Shown here: in pieces, positions 47,201-53,336 of the stretch
Layout: each line of letters opens with the position of its first letter
How positions within the stretch are numbered: position 1 is the stretch's first letter
Assembly: GCA_001302245.1 (NCBI GenBank)
Contig: LGYU01000016.1
Location: 496,001-560,000 of the forward strand
Origin: Chitinophagaceae bacterium PMP191F
Lineage (GTDB): Bacteria; Bacteroidota; Bacteroidia; Chitinophagales; Chitinophagaceae
Direction: 5' to 3'
DNA: 64,000 nucleotides
The notes under the pieces: model-generated
Databases searched by the model: none
What the model was told of the DNA's origin: nothing
The model's input: the letters and a program-made list of their open reading frames with translations, nothing else
Made by a program: the position numbers and the translations under genes

Positions 47201-47339
47201 GGTTGATACTATCTCCCATTCCTTTTACCATACCGGTCACTACGGTGCCGGTCTGCGCCTGTAGCGCCACGTTGCCACACAGTAAAAAGGAAATGAAAAA
47301 GATAACACTGCCAGACAGAAGGGGTCTTTTTTTCTTCAT
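44268..47339 (-). CDS. SusC/RagA-family TonB-linked transporter of the second locus
   Basis: A 1023-residue TonB-dependent outer-membrane transporter. Signal peptide at residues 1-29 (VALQAQ), regulatory-like Ig domain (TVVTGMVKGMGDSINLSSITVALKG, about 32-56), plug with DVVVIGYGTQKKSLVTGAIAS (about 118-138) and PLYIVDGFPTF, then a large barrel with a C-terminal aromatic end (FGASVGF). No STN signalling extension. The start ATG at 47339 follows a good promoter (47375-47407). It heads the susC-susD-lipoprotein-GLUG-GH128-GH128 gene series, which has short gaps throughout and ends in a terminator at 35641. Confidence 0.95.
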   Translation of the reverse strand: MKKKRPLLSGSVIFFISFLLCGNVALQAQTGTVVTGMVKGMGDSINLSSITVALKGNIAVATQTDAQGNFRLKVPVNSGKLVFTSVNTETAEKEFSGTSPLIVFLKPVTAALNDVVVIGYGTQKKSLVTGAIASLGAKDLEASGLMRADQALQGRVAGVSVMMNSGQPGAGVSIRIRGAGTNGSTDPLYIVDGFPTFGGIENINPRDIESIEILKDAASAAIFGSQGANGVVIITTKKGKSGKLQMGYDYYYGIQNMRRPIKVLNAQQYARIQNEAFFNSNQPLPFSEEEINKLGNGTDWQHEIGYRNAPMQSHQLSLSGGSDKVTFNSSFSYFEQDGVFAKGKSNFKRYTVKLGSDQKLLDGILSTGQSINITNVSRAAITSNSGTAGPMVSAINMDPVTPVMNDDGTFAISRYVAQEIVNPVARVYYTNGGSGYTMAQGNAYAELKFLKNFKLRSTVIDILTYNESHSYTPVYYLNATNYTVTSGAGKSMSMSNTVYVENLLSYLKKFGAHNVSLLAGNTFRTSTGSDVSASKNGLLYDDPNYAYIAMATNNTSATAGGGASHSGLVSYFARASYDYDGKYLLTATYRADGSYKFGPANRFGYFPSVSAGWNVHMEDFMKNVGWVNSLKLRASWGQTGNDQNIPEYGYVSTITTFARNYYWGNDVQQVGASPSSVANPDLKWERSVQTNVGFDAILFKNLTVTLDLYSKVTRDLLFTPPIPLYVGNAAPPANAGNVENKGIELSLGYRKNIGDVQLDININGAYNKNLVTYVGNANGFIPGSDASNQMKSVTRMQAGFPIGYYWMYTMDGIFQTQSDITNYRGGPGKNVIQPNAVPGDIRFRDINGDGKIDENDRSYVGTPHPKYNYGFNLTARWKGFDANIFFNGLAGNQIFNSLHRWDLPTANYPVEVMKRWHGEGTSNSFPRVSTGDLNGNFTNPSTFFLENGSYLRLKNASIGYTFRNLQQYKIQNLRLYVSGTNLFVLTKYKGFDPEVSGSVLGLGIDRGVYPQPRVIYFGASVGF

Positions 47340-47374
47340 ACAGCAAACGTTAGTTTTAGTAGTAAATGCAGATA

Positions 47375-47407
47375 TAAAATTATAGCATTCCTGGTGTGAA
47401 AAGCAAA
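47375..47407 (-). promoter_or_regulatory. Bacteroidota-type promoter of the second susC
   Basis: On the minus strand, TTTG (47407-47404) is followed after 21 bases by TAATTTTA (47382-47375), which fits the -33/-7 pattern TTTG/TAnnTTTG with one mismatch. Same spacing as the GH2 promoter at 50861-50893. Confidence 0.6.
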
Positions 47408-47427
47408 TATTTTATACTACAAAATGT

Positions 47428-47470
47428 TGATTATCAATTTATTAAATCAAAAAGAATACGCTTTAATACC
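47428..47470 (-). promoter_or_regulatory. Putative operator pair upstream of the second susC
   Basis: On the minus strand GGTATTAAAGCGTATT (47470-47455) is followed 17 bases later by TTGATAATCA (47437-47428), 20 bases before the -33 box. Both words recur upstream of the GH2 gene and in the starch leader. The binding factor is unknown; the two nearby membrane regulators are candidates. Confidence 0.55.
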
Positions 47471-47577
47471 ACTCTTTCTGCAACCCGTTTTGCTGATTTT
47501 CAATCGCTCTTACCATATTGTATGGTATTTTCTGATACGCTTGTTTACCGCTAAAAAAGTTGCAGCAATTTTTCTTG

Positions 47578-48813
47578 TTATGAACCGGATGGCCGGAATC
47601 CCAATGCTTTTATGTACCCTTCGTTCTGTACGCAGTTGCTGAAACGGCAATTTTCCAGGTATAGTTCCAGCGTTTCTTTGATCTGCTGACGATTGGAAGG
47701 TGCCAGTGTACGGATATCTTTAAAAGCAGGTCTGGGTGTTTCAGCATAATGAATCACTGAATCATAACCCGCAGGCACTTTTATAGACAGGATATTTTTA
47801 GGACTATCCATTTTTTTATATGGCCAGAAGTGCCAGCTGATATTGTGCTCATCCAGCAGTTTCCTGAACGTGCCTACCCACTCATCGGTATTCTCGCCGG
47901 TTTCTCCTGCATGCAGCGGCACATTGTATTTTTCACCAAAGTCTATAAAGCGTTGTATGGAACCAAGATTGGGCTGATCACCATATTTGTGAAAACTGTA
48001 CACTACATTGGAATCGAAAGGCGCACCGAATATTTTGAAATTGGTATTCCATTGTACGCCGCCCAGGAAAAGAATGTGGTTCTTATCTACAGCGCGGATA
48101 GCCTGTGTAAGGATTTTGTAAAAAGGCTCTACCAGCGGATTCAGTGCAGCTACATCAAAATAATGTGCTACCGGCTCGTTCAGCAGATCGTAACCAATTA
48201 CTGTAGTTTCTTTGCTGTAACGTTTGGCAATCTTTGTCCAGACATCAACAGTAAGCTTACGGGCTGTTTCGCTCTGGAATAAGAAAGGGTATCCATATCC
48301 GTCATCAATATTATCACCGGTTTGTCCGCCGGGCGCACAGTGCATATCCAGTATTACATAAATACCTTCTTTTTTACACCAGGCAATTACATTGTCCAGC
48401 AGGCGGAAGCCCCTGGAAGCATCGTTGCTACCCAGGTAATCTTCATTGGTAAAAAGACGGTAATTGAATGGCACACGTACGGAGTTAACACCAATACTTT
48501 TCAGGTAGCTGATGTCTGCCTGTGTAATATAATTGTCCAGGAAGCGTTTCCAGAACGCAGCCGCTTCTTCGGGACCTATCATCTCTGAAATGGTCTGATG
48601 GATCAACCGTGGCGAGTTGGTCATTTTCAGTTTGAACATATAGCCTTCGGGTACCAGCCAGTTACCGAGATTGGTTCCTTTCAGCAGAAAGGGCTTTCCG
48701 TCGGTACCGATAATGTTCTTACCCTGTGTATGTACAAACTTTGTTCGCTGTGCCTGTAATGTGCCGCAGGTGCAGCATGCCAGCAAAAACACTATGGCAA
48801 TGCAATGTTTCAT
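47578..48813 (-). CDS. GH5-family glycoside hydrolase
   Basis: An exported 411-residue endo- or exo-glucanase of glycoside hydrolase family 5. Signal peptide MKHCIAIVFLLACCTCGTLQAQ (a Cys-rich core, but the LQAQ end suggests signal peptidase I). The domain opens GTDGKPFLLKGTNLGNWLVPEGYMF, which resembles exo-beta-1,3-glucanase-like subfamilies. Acid/base Glu in GYDLLNEPV (about 211) and nucleophile Glu in AGETGENTDEW (about 304) are present, plus YSFHKYG before the nucleophile. It follows the GH2 gene by 8 bases, so the two form an operon. The next gene, susC, has its own promoter. Subfamily and exact linkage are uncertain. Confidence 0.92.
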   Translation of the reverse strand: MKHCIAIVFLLACCTCGTLQAQRTKFVHTQGKNIIGTDGKPFLLKGTNLGNWLVPEGYMFKLKMTNSPRLIHQTISEMIGPEEAAAFWKRFLDNYITQADISYLKSIGVNSVRVPFNYRLFTNEDYLGSNDASRGFRLLDNVIAWCKKEGIYVILDMHCAPGGQTGDNIDDGYGYPFLFQSETARKLTVDVWTKIAKRYSKETTVIGYDLLNEPVAHYFDVAALNPLVEPFYKILTQAIRAVDKNHILFLGGVQWNTNFKIFGAPFDSNVVYSFHKYGDQPNLGSIQRFIDFGEKYNVPLHAGETGENTDEWVGTFRKLLDEHNISWHFWPYKKMDSPKNILSIKVPAGYDSVIHYAETPRPAFKDIRTLAPSNRQQIKETLELYLENCRFSNCVQNEGYIKALGFRPSGS

Positions 48814-48821
48814 GGGCGGGG

Positions 48822-50654
48822 TTATTTTTCGCTTATTTCTTTATAATATTCTTTCAATACAAAAAAGGCTTTCTTTTTACGACCCTGCTGATCAATCACG
48901 CCTTTGTTATTCCATCCTTCCTGATAACGCGGGTTATTGCGACGGGGAGAACGGAAATCGGCCAGTATCCACGGAGAGATGCCGGTAAAATTAGAAGGCA
49001 TTCTTTTCAGCATGGCCACCTGCTCGCGGTAATACCATTCCTGGTATTCTTCGCTGAAAATGGTGAGTGAATCTGCATGAAAACCACCTACCGCTTCAGC
49101 ACCTGTTTCACTGATAAAAAGTGGTTTTTTATAAATGGTAGCCCATTGTGCAGTACGACAATATTCAGGCGTAGTACCACCATACCAGCCAAGATACTGG
49201 TTGAAGGCAACCACATCTACATATTTGCCCAGGGGATCGTCAATGACACGCAATTTCTTTTCCGACTGGTAATTCACTTCCAGTGCAGCAGATACCAGTC
49301 GTGTAGGATCGTTGGCCCTGGCTGTTTCCAGCAATGTTTTCATGAAGTTGGTACGTGCGGGGGTAACAGGTGTTTCATTTCCAACAGACCAGATAATAAT
49401 GCTGGCCCTGTTACGATCGCGTGTGATCATTTCATGCAACTGTTCTTTGGCTTTTGCCAATACAGCAGCACTGGTAAAATCAATGGTCCAGTACACAGGT
49501 ATTTCAGACCATACCAGCAAACCCAGTGAATCAGCCAGTCTTGTCATGGTTTCATCATGAGGATAGTGTGCCAGTCGTACCATATTACATCCCAGTTCTT
49601 TAGCCCATCCCAGCAATTGCAGTGCGTCTGCATAGCTGTATGCCCTGCGCACCTGTTGCGGAATTTCGCCATGAATGCTGATACCACGCAGAAAGATGCG
49701 CTTGCCATTCAACAGCAGTTGTTCACCCTGTACAGCTACAGAGCGGAAGCCGATCTTTTCTGTTACATGATCTGCAGCAGTGGCAATGCTTACTTCATAA
49801 AGTTTAGGGGTTTCCGGCGACCAGCGTTCAAATGCAGGCAGTGAAAAACTTACCCGTGCCATATTGCCGGTGGCTGTTACCTGTTTTTTGATCTTCAGCT
49901 CCGGTATCTCAATTGTTACCGTTTCATGTGCAGCGCTATTATTCAGTTTTACCCATCCTTCCACTACATCGGAAGTACCGGGTTTCAGTTGTATAAGATA
50001 ATCACGGATGGCAGCAGCGCCAGCTAATTCTACCAGTTGTACACTCCTGGTAATACCGCCGTAATTCCACCAGTCGGTATTCAGTGTAGGGATCTCATCG
50101 GCATAACGCTTATTATCTACTTTCACTACCAGGAAATTGTCCTGCGCTTTCAATACAGAATCAGGTATTTCAAAATTGAATGGTGTAAAACCGCCTTTGT
50201 GCATACCCAGTTTTTTGCCATTCAGGTATACATCTGCACGGTAATTTACCGCACCGAAATAAAGAAATACTTTGTTACCGGCTTGCTGTTTCTGGTAATT
50301 GAATGACTTTTTATACCATACCGTGCCTTCGTAATACGTGAATTTTGCATCCTGCCAGTTCCAGTCGCCAGGTACTTTCAGGGTGTATTTATTAATGTAT
50401 CCATGCTCTTTACGGTCGGTTTTATTATCAGGTACATCACTGTTCCAGTATGCCTCCCGGTCTGTTTCCTTACGCTCTTTATAGCGATAATCGTAAAAAC
50501 CGGTTTCATAAGGGTCTACAATGTATTGCCACGCACCATCAAGACTGGTAGTGTGGCGACCTGGAATATTGGTAATAAGATCTGTCTGGGCAGCAGCTAC
50601 CACCGGCAGCAGCATGCTCATCAACCAATATGCAGTAAAACGGACGGTACGCAT
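48822..50654 (-). CDS. GH2-family glycoside hydrolase
   Basis: An exported 610-residue family 2 glycosidase (beta-galactosidase/beta-glucuronidase superfamily). Signal peptide MRTVRFTAYWLMSMLLPVVAAAQ. The jelly-roll sugar-binding domain (about 30-215) includes VWYKKSF and NYRADVYLNGKKLGMHKGGFTPFNFEI; an Ig-like domain follows (about 220-310), then the barrel from VAVQGEQLLLNGKRIFLRGISIHGE. The acid/base Glu lies in WSVGNETP (about 425) and the nucleophile Glu in FISETGAEA (about 515). It is shorter than LacZ-type enzymes and nearer the glucuronidase-like size. The substrate cannot be fixed; from its partners it likely trims exo-sugars from a beta-glucan. First gene of the GH2-GH5 operon. Confidence 0.92.
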   Translation of the reverse strand: MRTVRFTAYWLMSMLLPVVAAAQTDLITNIPGRHTTSLDGAWQYIVDPYETGFYDYRYKERKETDREAYWNSDVPDNKTDRKEHGYINKYTLKVPGDWNWQDAKFTYYEGTVWYKKSFNYQKQQAGNKVFLYFGAVNYRADVYLNGKKLGMHKGGFTPFNFEIPDSVLKAQDNFLVVKVDNKRYADEIPTLNTDWWNYGGITRSVQLVELAGAAAIRDYLIQLKPGTSDVVEGWVKLNNSAAHETVTIEIPELKIKKQVTATGNMARVSFSLPAFERWSPETPKLYEVSIATAADHVTEKIGFRSVAVQGEQLLLNGKRIFLRGISIHGEIPQQVRRAYSYADALQLLGWAKELGCNMVRLAHYPHDETMTRLADSLGLLVWSEIPVYWTIDFTSAAVLAKAKEQLHEMITRDRNRASIIIWSVGNETPVTPARTNFMKTLLETARANDPTRLVSAALEVNYQSEKKLRVIDDPLGKYVDVVAFNQYLGWYGGTTPEYCRTAQWATIYKKPLFISETGAEAVGGFHADSLTIFSEEYQEWYYREQVAMLKRMPSNFTGISPWILADFRSPRRNNPRYQEGWNNKGVIDQQGRKKKAFFVLKEYYKEISEK

Positions 50655-50860
50655 GGGTCTGGGATAATTTGAAATAGGTAAATACAGCGGTTAAAATAAT
50701 AGGTGCTGTGTGGAGACATCCGGCCAATGGGATCTGTTCCGTGGAAGAAACCGGTTTTGGACTACCCTGTTAAAAACCACCGGCGGGGTTGAGACATTAT
50801 TCTTTTCCATACAGCAGCAAATTTTAGCAATGCAGCACGGTCAGTGCGCCTTAACGGAAG

Positions 50861-50893
50861 TAAAGGTATTATAGTTTACTGCTATGATCCAAA
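50861..50893 (-). promoter_or_regulatory. Bacteroidota-type promoter of the GH2-GH5 operon
   Basis: On the minus strand TTTG (50893-50890), 21 bases, then TACCTTTA (50868-50861): 7 of 8 matches to TAnnTTTG with the last base A, exactly as in the second susC promoter. Confidence 0.6.
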
Positions 50894-50940
50894 TATTTTT
50901 TAACGCAAACAATTGATTTATAACAACTTACATCTTTTTC

Positions 50941-51040
50941 AATACGCTTTGTTACCGTATAGCGAAAATTAGTTTTATATTGATTATCAAGGAAAAAGCA
51001 TTTTTTACCGGAAAACCGTTACGCGACAGTAATACGCTTT
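50941..51040 (-). promoter_or_regulatory. Operator cluster: two AAAGCGTATT boxes around TTGATAATCA
   Basis: On the minus strand AAAGCGTATT occurs at 51040-51031 and again at 50950-50941, with TTGATAATCA at 50990-50981 between them. These are exact copies of the words upstream of the second susC. The cluster ends 47 bases before the GH2 -33 box. Confidence 0.55.
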
Positions 51041-51066
51041 AAAAAAGTTGATTTCCGGGCAAAAAA

Positions 51067-52968
51067 TTATTCCAGCACCAGTTTACTCCACCCTTTTTCG
51101 CCGGCATTGCGCAGTTCTTTTTTACGTTCTTCCATCAGTTTTTTCACTTTGCTGGAATAAGACCAGCAGGTGCTTTGGCGGATAGACAGCGCCTCGGAAA
51201 GTTTGTAAGAGGAGATCTTGCCCTTGGTAGTGTATACTATATATACCATATAAAAGGCCTTGTTCAGGGAAATGTGGGCATGCTGAAACAAGGTGTTGGC
51301 AGTAGCAGATTCTTCGTAAGAGCATTTAGAGCAACGACGGCTGTACGGCAAATGGCCGTTAAAAAAGTGGGTATGCCCGCATTTACGGCATTGATACCCT
51401 TTTTCCCATTTCAGGTCCGACAGGAACCGGAAACAGGTTTCATCGTCAGGATAAATGATGCTGAACTCTTCAAAATTCATTTCAGCAGACATCACCCTGG
51501 CCTGCGTCACCTTTTTGATATCGCCCTGCAGCACCTGGTTGTCTTTTTCCAGGATGGCATTCATGCGGGATATTTCTTCCGATTGTTGTTTCAGCAGTTC
51601 ATTGACCGACAACAGTTCTTCATTCTGTTGTTCAATTACCGCCGATTTTTCCACCACTTCGCGCGTACGTTCCTGTACCTGTTTTTCCAGCTCCCGGTTC
51701 AGGTTGTCTTTCAGTTCCTGGTTCAGTTGCATTTCAGCCATCATTCTTTTTTGTACCAGGTCTTTCTTTTTACGCAGCCATTTTACCTTATCGCCAATGG
51801 CAAAAGATACAAACAGCATTTCCATAAAAAAACAGAAACTAAGACTATAGAAATTAAAAGGACCAAAAGGCAAATTGTGCGATGCTACTGTTTTCAGCAC
51901 GCGTATTATAAAACCCAGCACCAGGAAAGAATAACCTGCCACAAAAAAACGGGCCGGGTGATATCCTTTGCGTAAAATGTAAATGCCGGAATAAAAAGCC
52001 AGCAACAGCGGTACCGCATCTACAAACTTGTATACAAACAATTCCCTGCTGATAAAAAAGCAATACAGGAAAAATGCCGTTCGAAAACCAATTACCCACA
52101 AGATCAACCTGTTCAGCAACGGTGCCTTCGTCTTCAGGTACAGAAACTCCCTGGTAAACAGCATAGAGCATACACTGGCCACGTACAATGCTACAGCGTA
52201 TGCTATTTCGTTCCATTCAGGTGCTTTGGGCCATATATACTGATAGGCAAACCCATTGGAACTCATTTCAAAAATGCCAATGGCAAGGTTGTACATTATA
52301 TAATACAGGTATTGCCGCTGGCGAAAAGCAATGAACATCACCAGGTTGTACAGGCAGAACACCAGGATCATTCCGTAAAAGAAACCCGACAGAAAATATT
52401 CTTTCAGGCCATATTGTATAAACCAACCCATGCGTTTCAGCACCACCATAATATTGGCTGGTTGCCGGGAATGGATGGCAAAATAATACACGTCGTCCCC
52501 TTTCAGTTGCGGGTTGAGCTGGATAGCAAAGTTCTTATGATTCAGTGGCCGTTCTGAAAAAGATAAGCTGGCGCCAAATATATTTTCTGCAAACCCATGA
52601 TCGCCATCCGGTGCATAAAAAGCGATATAATCAATGGTCTGGTCGTAAAACTCCAGCACCCAGTTACTGTTGCCGGTCTGGTTGTGATTGATCTTTATAC
52701 GGTACCAGTAGGTACTTTTAAAGTGGTAGTTCTTGGGAATGAAATCTTTACTGGGCTGAAACCTTTTGCTGAAAGCTGTATCACTTACATCATGAATGGT
52801 AAAATGATTACCGGGATCTTCAAAACATTCAATCTCACGATAGGAAAAAATATGCTGGTTCACGCGATCGTCAAGCGGTACGGCCTGCTGAGCAGACGCC
52901 ATGCGGCTACAAAGCAGCAGGATGATAGCGGTTGATAGTCGAAAAAGGGCTTTAGGGATAGCAGCCAT
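51067..52968 (-). CDS. 7TMR-DISM membrane sensor fused to IS1595-type zinc ribbon/HTH
   Basis: A 633-residue membrane protein from the ATG at 52968 (a TTG three codons earlier is less likely). Signal peptide to about residue 26 (MASAQ), periplasmic DISMED2-like sugar-sensor domain (about 35-175, STYWYRIKI...WVLEFYDQTIDYI), seven transmembrane helices (about 183-395, FLSGFFYGMILVFCLYNLVMF), and a long coiled coil (about 400-495). The output part resembles the zinc ribbon of IS1595 transposases: YPDDETCFRFLSDLKW, then CRKC near 526 and CSKC near 544, followed by a helix-turn-helix (about 565-615, KGKISSYKLSEALSIRQSTCW). No histidine kinase, GGDEF or DDE transposase domain follows. Probable role: membrane-bound transcription regulator of the adjacent beta-glucan locus. 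The fusion is read directly; the role is inference. Confidence 0.87.
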   Translation of the reverse strand: MAAIPKALFRLSTAIILLLCSRMASAQQAVPLDDRVNQHIFSYREIECFEDPGNHFTIHDVSDTAFSKRFQPSKDFIPKNYHFKSTYWYRIKINHNQTGNSNWVLEFYDQTIDYIAFYAPDGDHGFAENIFGASLSFSERPLNHKNFAIQLNPQLKGDDVYYFAIHSRQPANIMVVLKRMGWFIQYGLKEYFLSGFFYGMILVFCLYNLVMFIAFRQRQYLYYIMYNLAIGIFEMSSNGFAYQYIWPKAPEWNEIAYAVALYVASVCSMLFTREFLYLKTKAPLLNRLILWVIGFRTAFFLYCFFISRELFVYKFVDAVPLLLAFYSGIYILRKGYHPARFFVAGYSFLVLGFIIRVLKTVASHNLPFGPFNFYSLSFCFFMEMLFVSFAIGDKVKWLRKKKDLVQKRMMAEMQLNQELKDNLNRELEKQVQERTREVVEKSAVIEQQNEELLSVNELLKQQSEEISRMNAILEKDNQVLQGDIKKVTQARVMSAEMNFEEFSIIYPDDETCFRFLSDLKWEKGYQCRKCGHTHFFNGHLPYSRRCSKCSYEESATANTLFQHAHISLNKAFYMVYIVYTTKGKISSYKLSEALSIRQSTCWSYSSKVKKLMEERKKELRNAGEKGWSKLVLE

Positions 52969-53336
52969 CGCATTCAAAGTGATTGCGCCAAAAATACGGT
53001 ATATATTGCGAGTTTGGAGTGCCGGGTTTTGAATCGTGAGTGGTTGCTGCTGTTTTGTTCACCACTCAAAGCTTATCTTCTCCGGGGCTTTTAGAACCAC
53101 ACGGAGACACAAAAGAACACGAAGGGAATCAGTTATTGCGTTTAGATTTTAGCTATTGGCGAAAATACAGTAAGCAACGGGCAATTTACAGTTGCAGAGG
53201 TCTGCAAGCAATGAACCGCGAGCTTGAATACAAGGCAATCATAACGATCAAACAATTTAGCCATCAAACCATCAGTCTACCCCATTTTCAAATTTTCAAA
53301 ATCAACTCATTTTCAAATTGACATCCGTCTTCGAGG
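52969..53336. repeat. Intergenic repeat mosaic (368 bp)
   Basis: Contains GTGAGTGGTTG...CACCACTC (53035-53067), the repeat at 53094-53144 listed separately, TTTAGATTTTAGCTATTGGCG, a GCAATGAACCGCGAGCTTG piece (53208-53226), CAAACCATCAGTC, and TTTTCAAATTTTCAAAATC...TTTTCAAATTG (53284-53319). No gene or terminator was recognised. Confidence 0.6.
53094..53144 (-). repeat. Dispersed repeat GTGGTTC...TAAACGC-type, copy 1
   Basis: On the plus strand it runs GAACCAC-ACGGAGACAC-AAAAGAACACGAAGGGAATCAG-TTATTGCG-TTTA. An inverted second copy of the same elements is at 62858-62905. The pattern resembles widespread bacterial intergenic repeats of the form ACCACAGAGGCACAGAGG (from memory, not searched). 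Confidence 0.6.

Larger units (their letters stand above)
50655..51066. other. Intergenic region (412 bp) with long GH2 leader and operator sites
   Basis: Holds the GH2 promoter and the operator cluster listed separately, leaving a leader of about 200 bases before the GH2 start. A 39-codon frame in that leader (starting near 50811 on the minus strand, MEKNNVSTPP) has no supporting features. No terminator for the upstream sensor gene is obvious. Confidence 0.5.

Noticed and set aside
50740-50790. Third copy of the pseudoknot unit (ACAGGGTAGTCC resembles ACAGGATAGTCC)
   Set aside because: The downstream stem and the CCTGT loop needed for the pseudoknot are absent.
50694-50811. 39-codon leader peptide before GH2
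   Set aside because: No attenuator-like hairpins or biased codons; too short to support.
51067-51500. IS1595-family insertion sequence
   Set aside because: Only the zinc ribbon and HTH are present, in frame with the sensor; no DDE domain, no terminal inverted repeats or target duplication seen.
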